This document shows positions 54,001-61,502 of a stretch of 64,000 nt of DNA, piece after piece. The notes beneath the pieces are model-generated. The model saw only the letters and a program-made list of their open reading frames with translations. It did not search any database and had not been told where the DNA came from. How positions within the stretch are numbered: the first letter of the stretch is position 1; every line of letters starts with the position of its first letter. Both the position numbers and the translations under genes were made by a program. Source of the DNA: Ignavibacteria bacterium (GTDB lineage: Bacteria; Bacteroidota; Ignavibacteria; Ignavibacteriales; Ignavibacteriaceae); NCBI GenBank assembly GCA_030693705.1, contig JAUYAB010000055.1:23125-87124 (forward strand). Direction: 5' to 3'.

Positions 54001-54128
54001 TCTTTTCAACGATCTTAACGCTGTATGTTATCCCGGGGATTTATTCTTACTTCTCCGAGAAGACAAAGTCTGTTAGTAACGTTGCGGCTGGTGAAGTTGA
54101 AGAGGAAATGTTAAAAGTTACCGGGTAG
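51033..54128 (+). CDS. RND multidrug efflux permease (HAE1-type)
   Basis: A 1031-residue inner-membrane proton antiporter. Twelve transmembrane helices and two large periplasmic loops are expected. Visible are the first helix with PVLAIVMSIVILLFGIIGY, the proton-relay region GIVVDDAIVVLENIYK (paired Asp in TM4), and GLVTKNGILIVEFANQ and SMGIAVIGGLIFSTILTLYV at the second half. The periplasmic loops contain the hinge sequences usual in HAE1 pumps. It exports hydrophobic toxic compounds together with the adaptor encoded upstream. The spacing of 516 bases makes cotranscription less certain than usual for such pairs. Confidence 0.95.
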   Translation: MSLSSLSIRRPVLAIVMSIVILLFGIIGYTYLGVREYPSIDPPIITVSTSYVGANADIIESQITEPLEEQINGIAGIRSLTSTSRDGRSQITVEFDISSDLETAANDVRDRVSIASHNLPADVDPPTVSKADADAVPIVFLSVKSDKRTLLELSDIAQNTFKERLQTIPGVSQIAIWGEKRYSMRLWMDPAKLAAYNITPIDVRNALNRENIELPSGSIEGKNTELTVRTLGRLTSVDDFNNLIIKESANSIIRFKDIGEAQLYPENDKSILRRDGIPMVGVVLIPQPGANFIQIADEFYKRLDQIKKDLPVDLELGIGFDVTKYIRNSISEVEETIILAFALVILIIFFFLRDWRTTLIPIIAIPVSLIGAFFIMYLAKFSINTLTLLGIVLAIGIVVDDAIVVLENIYKKVEQGMNPIEASTKGAAEIFFAVVSTTVTLAAVFLPIMFLQGITGRLFVEFGVVIAGSVLISAFVALTLTPMLSSRILKTKEKHSWFYNKTEPFFVWMENSYRNSLNTFMEKRWMVFVIMFFSAILIYLTGTNLQSELAPIEDRGELQVRSTMPEGTSFQSMDKYILHMVQVLQDSIKESDAMISVTGGGGGSSAANSGFVRLNLMDANDRTRTQSEIAQQVTGITKKLNDARSFVIESQSISTRRGGLPVQYIIQAPNFEKLREVVPKFLEKAQEDPTFANVDVNLKFNKPEIVVEINRTKARELGISAMDIAQTLQLAYSGQRFGFFIMNGKQYSVIGQVLKENRNKPVDLTSLHLRNNRGESIQLDNLVTLKERSSPPQLYRFNRYVSATVSASLAPGKTIGDGIEAMDKIAKNVLDETFSTALDGASKDFVESSSSLLFTFMLALVLIYLILAAQFESFRDPLIIMFTVPLAIAGAVFSLWYFNQTLNIFSEIGQIMLIGLVTKNGILIVEFANQKKSQGLNVVDAVKEAARLRLRPILMTSFSTILGTLPIALALGAGSGSRVSMGIAVIGGLIFSTILTLYVIPGIYSYFSEKTKSVSNVAAGEVEEEMLKVTG

Positions 54129-54253
54129 GTCACCTAACGCAAAAGATTCAAATGCATTGCCACGAGCTTTAGAGGCTGTATTAAAATCCACTTACAAGAA
54201 TGATATTTTTGCATAACATACTTTATTAATTTTTTAAAATTATTTTTTTTGCC

Positions 54254-54667
54254 CTATTCTCCCATGACTTTAATAATCAATCTTTTGCGTCTCTGACCAT
54301 CGAATTCAGCATAGTAAATTTGCTGCCAAGGACCAAAATCAAGTTTACCATTTGTAACCGGAACTATAACTTCATGATGGACTAATAAACTTTTCAAATG
54401 GGCATCTCCGTTATCTTCTCCAGTTCTATGATGCAAATAATTCTGGTTGAAAGGAGCCAATTTTTCAAGCCATGTGTCAATATCTTGAATAAGACCGCTT
54501 TCCGCATCATTAACATAAACTCCGGCGGTTATATGCATTGCGGAAACCAGTATCATCCCCTCCTTAATTCCGCTTTTGTTTAACGCGGTTTCAACCTCAT
54601 GTGTAATGTTAATGTATTCACGTTTCTTTTTTGTGTTGAACCACAGATATTCGGTGTACGTTTTCAT
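54254..54667 (-). CDS. YjbQ/UPF0047 family protein
   Basis: A 137-residue protein of the YjbQ family, described in some databases as a secondary thiamine-phosphate synthase. The conserved region [21 protein letters not shown], the DTWLEKLAP segment, [46 protein letters not shown] (given here as short parts [12 protein letters not shown] and [15 protein letters not shown]) are all present, with the histidines expected at the active site. It follows prfB by 9 bases and ends the leftward operon. The biological role in this organism is uncertain. Confidence 0.93.
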   Translation of the reverse strand: MKTYTEYLWFNTKKKREYINITHEVETALNKSGIKEGMILVSAMHITAGVYVNDAESGLIQDIDTWLEKLAPFNQNYLHHRTGEDNGDAHLKSLLVHHEVIVPVTNGKLDFGPWQQIYYAEFDGQRRKRLIIKVMGE

Positions 54668-54676
54668 GTTGTTTAA

Positions 54677-55778
54677 TTAAGTTGTTCTGAATTTTAATAA
54701 AAATGCTTTGATAAACTTGTTCAGATCACCGTTCATTACTCCTTGTGTGTCGGATGTTTCAACTTCCGTTCGATGATCTTTTACCATGTTGTACGGATGA
54801 AAAACATAAGAACGGATTTGACTTCCCCACTCGATTTTCATTTTAGTTTTTTCGATTTCATCAAGCTCAGCTTCCTGCTTCTCAACTTCTTTTTGATACA
54901 GTTTTGATTTAAGAAGTTTCATCGCATTCATCTTGTTTTGAGTTTGGGAGCGTTCGCTCTGACAAGCGGCAACCGTATTTGACGGAATATGAGTTATTCG
55001 AACGGCAGTTTCAACCTTATTTACATTCTGACCACCTTTACCGCCGGAACGATATGTATCGATGCGCAAATCAGCAGGATTAATATCAATTTCAATCGTA
55101 TCGTCAATTTCAGGAATCACAAAAACCGATGCGAATGAAGTATGTCTTCTTTTGTTCGAATCAAATGGTGAGATACGGACTAAACGGTGGACTCCATTTT
55201 CCGCTTTTAAATAACCGTATGCATATTCTCCGGCAACTTCAATCGTTGCACTTTTAATTCCGGCACCATCACCATCCAGCACATCAAGTAAGGTCATCTT
55301 AAAATTATTTTGTTCACCGTAGCGCATATACATTCTCATGAGCATGTCAGCCCAATCTTGCGCCTCCGTTCCGCCGGCGCCTGAATGGATTGTAAGAATA
55401 CAATTCTTGTTATCGTCCTTTCCACTCAACATGCTTTTAAACTCAACTTCTTCAATCGCAATCAGTAAATCATCCAACTCTTTTTTAATTTCAGAAGAGA
55501 AGGATTCATCTTCTTCGGATGCAGCAAGTTCAATCAAATCATTTAAGTTGATTGCTTTATTTTCCAGATTTTTCCAAAGGTCAGTCCAATCTTGAAGAGT
55601 TTTTAACTGCTGTAAAATTTTTTGCGCATTTTTTTGATCATCCCAAAAATTCATTCCCTCAGTTTTTGCTTTTAGTTCTGATACGACTATTTCATTTTTA
55701 TCTAAGTCAAAGATAACCTCGTAAATTGTCGATACGTTTTCTGTAATCAGCTAAAGTTTTAAGTTCATCATTGTACAT
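54677..55778 (-). CDS. prfB: peptide chain release factor 2, with programmed +1 frameshift
   Basis: The 366-residue RF2 is made from two frames. The first 23 codons (55778-55710, [18 protein letters not shown] then LRGYL) end at an in-frame TGA. A +1 shift at CTTTGAC joins Leu to Asp and continues from 55708 to 54677. The SPF tripeptide (RISPFDSNK) reads UGA and UAA stops, and the GGQ motif ([15 protein letters not shown]) triggers peptide release. The total is close to the 365 residues of the E. coli protein. If only the second frame were counted, the N-terminal helix would be missing. It lies between trpF and yjbQ on the same strand. Confidence 0.96.
55706..55712 (-). promoter_or_regulatory. 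RF2 autoregulatory frameshift site CTT TGA C
   Basis: Minus-strand order: GAGGTTAT, then CTT TGA C. The TGA is the stop that RF2 itself recognises. When RF2 is scarce, the ribosome slips +1 on CTT and makes the full protein. GAGG just upstream acts as the internal Shine-Dalgarno stimulator, as in E. coli. Confidence 0.93.
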
Positions 55779-55807
55779 CTATTCTATCCTTTTATAAATC
55801 TCATAAA

Positions 55808-56464
55808 TTAGTTTGAATTTTGAACAGCGAGTATAAATGTCTCAAGTTTTACTGTATCAAGTTTTCCATTTGTTCTTACTCCGCTGCAAACGTCAACACC
55901 GAATGGTCTAACAGTTTTGATAGCCTGCGCGACGTTATCAACATTTAATCCTCCGGCAAGAAAGATCGGAACTTCTACGGAGTTACGAATTTTCCTACTT
56001 ATCTCCCAATCATGTTGTCTACCAGTGCCGCCGAGTTCTTTTATTTTCAAATTGGGATTTCCTGAGTCGAGTAATATTCCATCGACATGTTTCGATATTG
56101 AGATGGCTCGAGCAATCGATTCATTTCCAATAACATGAATTACTTGGACTATTTTAATTCCAGGCAGCGCTAATTTCATTTCTTCGTATTCTCCACTTTT
56201 CAACTCATCAACAATTTGAATTGTATTCGTAGCAACAATCTTTTGGTGTTGTATAATACTTTTGGAATCAGTTTCACTGGTCAGCAAAAAAGAAGCTATT
56301 GAAGGTGGAATCGTATCGGCGATTTTTCTTATCGTTTCATCGCTAATTACTCCAGGGCCAGACGGCATTTTTGAAACTAACCCTAATGCTGAGGCTCCAT
56401 ATTCAATTGCGGTAAAAGCTTCTTCAATACTTGAAATACAACAAATTTTTATTTTAACATTCAT
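55808..56464 (-). CDS. trpF: phosphoribosylanthranilate isomerase-like protein
   Basis: A 218-residue TIM barrel resembling TrpF, which makes the third step of tryptophan synthesis. Recognisable are KICCISSIEEA at the first strand (in place of the usual KICGIT), GGTGRQHDWEI, FLAGGLNVDNV (phosphate-binding) and GVDVCSGVRTNGKLD. The cysteine at the start, position 8, is where the general-base Cys of TrpF stands. No other trp gene lies nearby; the operon is a mixture of housekeeping genes. A related activity in another pathway cannot be excluded, so the symbol is probable rather than certain. Confidence 0.78.
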   Translation of the reverse strand: MNVKIKICCISSIEEAFTAIEYGASALGLVSKMPSGPGVISDETIRKIADTIPPSIASFLLTSETDSKSIIQHQKIVATNTIQIVDELKSGEYEEMKLALPGIKIVQVIHVIGNESIARAISISKHVDGILLDSGNPNLKIKELGGTGRQHDWEISRKIRNSVEVPIFLAGGLNVDNVAQAIKTVRPFGVDVCSGVRTNGKLDTVKLETFILAVQNSN

Positions 56465-56475
56465 CGGTAAAACAC

Positions 56476-56790
56476 TTATTGAACATTAATTTCCATTCGT
56501 AACAAAGCAGCAGCCAACGTTTTTCCCTGCGCATCGAGCTTTAAAGAAACCGTACCGCCACCGCCGAGAGTATTGTGTAGTATAAAATTCAGTGCTCTTA
56601 AATTGGGAAGTTCAAATCGTTCAACAGCACCAAAACAAATTCCTTCAAAATGTTTTTTTACTCTTTCCACAGTTAAATGCTTTTCAATTATTTCATATCC
56701 CTTTTCATCGTATGCAATAATACCGACATTTGCGGCATCACCTTTATCGCCGCTTCTCCCATGGGCTATATCAATCAATTTTATTTTCAT
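56476..56790 (-). CDS. small AtuA C-terminal-like protein
   Basis: A 104-residue protein starting KIKLIDIAHGRSGDKGDAANVG and containing HNTLGGGGTVSLKLDAQGKTLA. These motifs match the C-terminal domain that in many AtuA (DUF1446) proteins is fused to the large domain. Here it is a separate gene 29 bases downstream of the large AtuA-like gene, so the two probably form one heteromeric protein. The family acts in acyclic terpene and related acyl-CoA breakdown in Pseudomonas, but its reaction here is not established. Confidence 0.84.
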   Translation of the reverse strand: MKIKLIDIAHGRSGDKGDAANVGIIAYDEKGYEIIEKHLTVERVKKHFEGICFGAVERFELPNLRALNFILHNTLGGGGTVSLKLDAQGKTLAAALLRMEINVQ

Positions 56791-56819
56791 AATTTTTTTT
56801 CGTTTAAGTTAGACTTGTT

Positions 56820-58187
56820 TTAAACTTCTAAAATTTCTACTCTAGGTTCAACTAACTTTTTAGAAAGTAACGCGGGCCAAAAAGCAACTACCTCGTTTGG
56901 TTTTGGTCTTCCTCCGGCAAAACCGGTAACACTCGGTGGACCCGTTAAAATCAATGGTGCGATTTCTTTTCCAAATCTTTCAACTGAATGATAATCCTGC
57001 GAGCGGACTGAGATACGCAATTGAATTTCGTTAATCAAATCCTCATCAAGTTCTTTAGCGAGTGGTCCATGACATGAATTATAACCCACAAATTCGCTTC
57101 TTATCTCATCGAACGAAAGGTTTAGCAATTCCAATCTCTTTCGTAAAATTTTATCGGCAGCCTTCGCTTTTGTAAGCGCCTGAGGCCATGAATAGGTTAG
57201 ACTTCCTGAAGAAGAAAAACCATCGGCATAAGAGCATGATACCTTGTAAAATTCCGTTTCGGGTTTCCCTTTTATTCCGAACACTCTTACTCTATTTTCT
57301 CCAGCTTGTTCTACCTGGATTGAAGTAAAATCGGCAACACAATCGGGAGTAATATATTCTTCGGGATTTCCAATCTCGTATAATAATTGTTCACTTACTG
57401 TTTCAACGGTAACTTTTCCTCCAAGCGATTCATGTTTCGTAATCATAAATTCTCCATTTGGAAATGCTTCACAAATAGGAAAACCGATCTCTGCAAAATT
57501 GGGAATTGATTCCCAATCACCTAAAAAATTTCCACCGGTTGATTGAGCGCCACATTCTAAAATGTGTCCGGCAATTGTTCCGGCTGAAAGAAGATCGTAT
57601 TCGTTTTGCTTCCATCCAAATTCATAGATCATCGGCGCGAGAGTAAGTCCGGTATCGGTGGTTCGTCCGGTAATTACAATATCAGCCCCATTTTGTAATG
57701 CCTGAACAATTGGGAATGCGCCAAAGTAAACATTTGCACTTAACAATTTGTCTTTCACTGAAGCGATGCAAACTCCTGATTCCATATTCTTCAAATAAGA
57801 ACCGCCGGCAATTAAATCTTCGATTGAATCTTTAATATCATCACCTAAAACGATTCCGATCTTTAATCCCTTAACTCCAAGACTTTCTGCAACCTTCACA
57901 ATCGCTTTTCCACAAGCAACAGGATTAACTCCTCCACCGTTTGTAATAACTTTAATATTTTTCTCTTTACAGATGGGAAGGATTCGCTTCATCAATTCCG
58001 GAATGTCTTTAGCATACCCAAGTTCGGGATTTTTATTTTTTTGTTTTTGAAGAATGGACATGGTTACCTCAGCCAGGTAATCCATAACTAAATAGTCAAT
58101 TTGCCCTTTGGTAACTTGATAATATGGAGCTTCAATAAGGTCGCCCCAAAAACCCTGTCCTGAAGCAATTCTGATTTTATCTTTCAT
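56820..58187 (-). CDS. AtuA-like (DUF1446) protein, large subunit
   Basis: A 455-residue protein of the AtuA/DUF1446 family. Conserved parts are IRIASGQGFWGDLIEAP at the start, NGGGVNPVACGKAI near residue 100, ADIVITGRTTDTGLTLAP near 185 and HILECGAQSTGGNFLGDW near 230. The family is known from the citronellol/geraniol degradation cluster of Pseudomonas, but its chemistry is undetermined. The stand-alone C-terminal partner follows. It starts two bases after miaA, and the long operon with tRNA modification, protein repair and RF2 genes suggests constitutive expression. An acyl-CoA substrate is inference. Confidence 0.86.
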   Translation of the reverse strand: MKDKIRIASGQGFWGDLIEAPYYQVTKGQIDYLVMDYLAEVTMSILQKQKNKNPELGYAKDIPELMKRILPICKEKNIKVITNGGGVNPVACGKAIVKVAESLGVKGLKIGIVLGDDIKDSIEDLIAGGSYLKNMESGVCIASVKDKLLSANVYFGAFPIVQALQNGADIVITGRTTDTGLTLAPMIYEFGWKQNEYDLLSAGTIAGHILECGAQSTGGNFLGDWESIPNFAEIGFPICEAFPNGEFMITKHESLGGKVTVETVSEQLLYEIGNPEEYITPDCVADFTSIQVEQAGENRVRVFGIKGKPETEFYKVSCSYADGFSSSGSLTYSWPQALTKAKAADKILRKRLELLNLSFDEIRSEFVGYNSCHGPLAKELDEDLINEIQLRISVRSQDYHSVERFGKEIAPLILTGPPSVTGFAGGRPKPNEVVAFWPALLSKKLVEPRVEILEV

Positions 58188-58189
58188 AA

Positions 58190-59113
58190 CTAAGATTTCA
58201 CCTGTTTAAGAATTTCATTTTTAATGTTAATCAAATCTAATTCATTTTTAACATCGAACCAATGAACCCGTTTATCTTTCCGGAACCAGGTAAGTTGGCG
58301 TTTGGCATATCTTCTTGTATTTCTCTTAATTAACGAAATTGCCTCCTCAAGAGAAACTTCATTTTTTAGATATGCAATAATTTCTTTATAACCAACTGAG
58401 TTTAATGAATTTAATGATCCACTGTAACCCAATTTTAAAATCGATTCAACTTCTTCAACTAATCCTTTTGCTATCATTTCATCAACACGTTTTTCGATGC
58501 GTTTGTATAGAATGTCTCTTTCCCAATTCAATCCGAATTGAAAAAAGTTATAATTAGGGTGAACCTTATCTTGCTCGTTATGAAATTCTGTAATGGATTT
58601 TCCGGTGAGAAAGAAAACTTCTAAAGCTCTGATAACTCTCTTCCAATTTTGCGGGAGCATAGTTTTTGCAGCCGATGGATCTAAAGCGATTAGCTCGTGA
58701 TAAAGAAAGTCATTTCCATATTTTTCTTTTTTCGCAAACAACTCTTTCCGTAAATCGTCATCGGCAGCAAGATCAACAATTCCATCAATTAACGCTCGTA
58801 TGTACAAACCGGAACCGCCGGTGATAATCGGTATCTTGTTATTTATTAAGAGATTATCAATTTTTTCTAATGCTTGTTTTTCGTATAAACTCACATCGTA
58901 ATTTTCATCGAGAGAAATGGAATTAATGAATGCATGAGGGATCTCTTCCAAATCAGACTTTGACGGTTTCGCTGTTCCGACATCAATTAATTTATAAATC
59001 TGTCTGCTATCTGCCGAAATGATTTCAGCATTTAGCTCTTTAGCAAGTTGAAGGGATAAACTAGATTTCCCGGAGCAGGTTGGACCTACGATAACAATTA
59101 CTAACTGTCCCAA
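58190..59113 (-). CDS. miaA: tRNA dimethylallyltransferase
   Basis: A 307-residue enzyme that adds a dimethylallyl group to A37 of tRNAs reading UNN codons. The P-loop is GPTCSGKSSLSLQLA, the substrate-binding part is AEIISADSRQIYK, and KRQLTWFRKD marks the C-terminal end of the catalytic domain. The length is typical. It overlaps the end of pcm by 13 bases and is followed by the AtuA-like gene after two bases, so it is in the same operon. Confidence 0.97.
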   Translation of the reverse strand: MGQLVIVIVGPTCSGKSSLSLQLAKELNAEIISADSRQIYKLIDVGTAKPSKSDLEEIPHAFINSISLDENYDVSLYEKQALEKIDNLLINNKIPIITGGSGLYIRALIDGIVDLAADDDLRKELFAKKEKYGNDFLYHELIALDPSAAKTMLPQNWKRVIRALEVFFLTGKSITEFHNEQDKVHPNYNFFQFGLNWERDILYKRIEKRVDEMIAKGLVEEVESILKLGYSGSLNSLNSVGYKEIIAYLKNEVSLEEAISLIKRNTRRYAKRQLTWFRKDKRVHWFDVKNELDLINIKNEILKQVKS

Positions 59114-59736
59114 CCTTCTCGCCCTATTAACGGTACAAATGTAAATGCAGGAATTTCTTTCTGACTAAATACATTTTCATCTTCTTTGGTAATAACAGTC
59201 AAAATCTGTGTACTTCGATCTCCGACAGGAATGACTAATCTTCCTCCAATTGCCAATTGTTTTTTGAGTGAAATAGGAATAGACGGAGAACCTGCAGTTA
59301 CAATGATTCCATCGTAAGGCGAGAACTCTTCCCAACCGATCGTCCCATCACCAAGCTTTAACAAAGCATTGATTTGCATTTCATCAAAAAACTTTCTTGT
59401 TCTTGCGTAGATATCGAACTGTCTTTCAATACTAAATACTCTTATTCCCATATTGACCAAAATCGCTGCTTGATACCCTGAGCCGGTTCCAATTTCAAGT
59501 ACTTTAGCTCCTTTCTTTAATTGTAACTCCTGGGTCATGAATGCAACAGTAAACGGCTGAGAAATGGTTTGCCCAAATCCGATAGGTAGAGCTACATCCC
59601 TGTAAGCGTGCGTTTCCAATGCTTTTGGTAGAAACAAATGGCGTTCAACTTTTAAGAAGGCTTCAAGCACATGTTTATCGGTAATTTTTCGTGCCTTTAG
59701 TTTATCTACTAATTCTTTTCGTTCTGATTCAAACAT
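59101..59736 (-). CDS. pcm: protein-L-isoaspartate O-methyltransferase
   Basis: A 211-residue methyltransferase that repairs isoaspartyl residues in aged proteins. The S-adenosylmethionine site is VLEIGTGSGYQAAIL. Conserved are the family segment GQTISQPFTVAFMTQ and the C-terminal FTFVPLIGREGW. Length and order are normal. It is the first gene of the leftward operon and overlaps miaA. Upstream is a 90-base gap to the divergent UPF0316 gene that may hold both promoters. Confidence 0.96.
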   Translation of the reverse strand: MFESERKELVDKLKARKITDKHVLEAFLKVERHLFLPKALETHAYRDVALPIGFGQTISQPFTVAFMTQELQLKKGAKVLEIGTGSGYQAAILVNMGIRVFSIERQFDIYARTRKFFDEMQINALLKLGDGTIGWEEFSPYDGIIVTAGSPSIPISLKKQLAIGGRLVIPVGDRSTQILTVITKEDENVFSQKEIPAFTFVPLIGREGWDS

Positions 59737-59826
59737 AAATATTTTTTTTATTGATGGATCAAAATATAGATATTTCAGTAATTATCTCTAATTTTCTATC
59801 GGAAGAAATAATTTTGAGTAATAAAA

Positions 59827-60345
59827 ATGTTTGATGGTATTTTTGGTCCAATAATAATTATGTCGCTGCGTATCTGCGATGTTACAATCGGAACTTTCCG
59901 TACAATACTGGTTGTGCAAGGAAGAAGATATCTTGCGGGATTTGCAGGTTTTTTTGAAGTATTAATTTGGGTTTTCGCAATAAGAATTGTCTTTCAACAT
60001 TTAGATAACATCGGGAATATGTTTGGATATGCGGTTGGATTCAGTTTGGGAAATATTCTCGGGATAAGTCTTGAACAAAAAATTGGACTTGGCTACCTTC
60101 AAGTAACCATAATCTCTAAATTTTTAACGGACAAGATCGTGTATGCATTGCGCAGAAGCAAAATTGGTGCAACCATTATTCCTGGAGAAGGAGGAACCGG
60201 TGGAGTGGCAATAATAATCTGTGTTGTTGCACGTAAAATGCGCAAAGAAACAATTGCTATCGTTGAATCTATTGACAAGGATGCATTTATCACTGTCCAA
60301 TCTTCATTGCCCTATCGCGGTTTCATCCCCGGGGCAAGAAAGTGA
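59827..60345 (+). CDS. UPF0316-like membrane protein (DUF5698-DUF2179)
   Basis: A 172-residue protein with three predicted transmembrane segments in the first half. The DUF5698 sequence LRICDVTIGTFRTILVVQGR is clear, followed by the soluble C-terminal DUF2179 half (TDKIVYALRRSKIGATIIPG and EGGTGGVAIIICVVARK). The family is broadly distributed but functionally undefined; DUF2179 domains elsewhere may bind small ligands. It stands apart from the pilin-like genes by 94 bases and may not be related to them. Confidence 0.88.
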   Translation: MFDGIFGPIIIMSLRICDVTIGTFRTILVVQGRRYLAGFAGFFEVLIWVFAIRIVFQHLDNIGNMFGYAVGFSLGNILGISLEQKIGLGYLQVTIISKFLTDKIVYALRRSKIGATIIPGEGGTGGVAIIICVVARKMRKETIAIVESIDKDAFITVQSSLPYRGFIPGARK

Positions 60346-60439
60346 TATTATTGCGTTTGAAATATTAAATATTTTTCTATTTCCATCTATTAATTTTTGT
60401 GTTATATTACCGATAATGAAATAAAGCACAGGTGTTTCT

Positions 60440-60916
60440 ATGCAACAACTTTTAATTATCGGCGCTTTAATAATCTTGGGCAGCCTAGTTTTAACTTTCA
60501 ACAGATCAACACAGAATGTTAATGCTAATAATTATTTTAATATCGCGCTAATTGATGCGACCGCATCGGCTCAATCCCTAATTGAAGGAATTCAAACAAA
60601 AGCTTTTGATGAAGAAACAGTTACCAGTAGCGTTTCTTCAGTAAGTGAATTAACCGCAAATGGTTCGTTGGGACCTGATGCAGGTGAATCTGTTCCCACT
60701 CAATTTGATGATGTGGACGATTATAAGAATTATACCGAGGTTGATACTTTTCAGCAATTTGGGCAGTTTACATTGTCTGTTCAAGTTAATTATGTCCAAA
60801 AATATTCTCCGGAAACAGTTTCTACAACTCCGACTTATTTGAAAAAAATTGATGTTACCGTATCAAATTCATATTTAACACGTTCATTAACCCTTTCAAG
60901 AATAATAACTTATTGA
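60440..60916 (+). CDS. pilin-like membrane-anchored protein 1
   Basis: A 158-residue protein with a hydrophobic helix at the very N-terminus (QQLLIIGALIILGSLVLTFN) and a soluble remainder of alternating strands, the form of pilin-like or minor-pseudopilin proteins. No prepilin cleavage site (GFTLIE type) is present. The next gene starts one base after its stop (TGATATG), and a third similar gene follows, so they form a three-gene operon. I know no named family. A part in a pilus-like or secretion-like assembly is inferred from size, topology and neighbours. Confidence 0.72.
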   Translation: MQQLLIIGALIILGSLVLTFNRSTQNVNANNYFNIALIDATASAQSLIEGIQTKAFDEETVTSSVSSVSELTANGSLGPDAGESVPTQFDDVDDYKNYTEVDTFQQFGQFTLSVQVNYVQKYSPETVSTTPTYLKKIDVTVSNSYLTRSLTLSRIITY

Positions 60917-60917
60917 T

Positions 60918-61493
60918 ATGAGTACTATATTAGATATTATCGGTTCATTTATCACAGGAGCTACTATTATTTTGGTGACCCTGAATCTAAATTTTCAGAT
61001 AACCACTTCTCAGAGAGAAAACTTTTTTAGTTCACTCTCCCAAAGTGAAGTTATAACTTTTGCTAACATTATTGAAAATGATTTTTATAAAATCGGTTTT
61101 CAAAGCAGTACTCCCAACATGATCACAACAGCAGATTCTATTGCAATACAATTTTACGCTGATATAGATAACGACACAACGGCTGAACAAGTTTATTACT
61201 CTTTGGGAGCTACTTCTGATTTGTCAGGAACAACGAATCCGAATGATCGACCAGTTTATAGAAGGATTGGAACCGGAACTACCAAGTTAATCGGAACAGC
61301 TTATTCAATGCAATTATCGTATTACGACTCGATCGGAAATCAATTACAATATTCTACTTTAAGCAGTCAACCAAATAGAAATAGAATAAAAAAGATTGGT
61401 ATTAACTATTTGTTTGAAACTCCCTATCCGGTAGATGGAAACTACCAGCGTGTTCAATGGAAAAAATTTATTAACCCGCGAAATTTAAACTAA
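60918..61493 (+). CDS. pilin-like membrane-anchored protein 2
   Basis: A 191-residue protein with an N-terminal hydrophobic helix (residues 4-24, DIIGSFITGATIILVTLNLN) followed by a soluble domain of strands (SIAIQFYADIDNDTTAEQVYY, YRRIGTGTTKLIGTAYSM). The organisation resembles minor pseudopilins of the PilW/MshO type, but without the usual cleavage motif. It follows protein 1 by one base and precedes protein 3 by nine bases. The order of a small, a medium and a larger protein recalls a minor-pilin cassette (FimU/PilV-PilW-PilX type). Confidence 0.72.
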   Translation: MSTILDIIGSFITGATIILVTLNLNFQITTSQRENFFSSLSQSEVITFANIIENDFYKIGFQSSTPNMITTADSIAIQFYADIDNDTTAEQVYYSLGATSDLSGTTNPNDRPVYRRIGTGTTKLIGTAYSMQLSYYDSIGNQLQYSTLSSQPNRNRIKKIGINYLFETPYPVDGNYQRVQWKKFINPRNLN

Positions 61494-61502
61494 GAGACTA
61501 CT

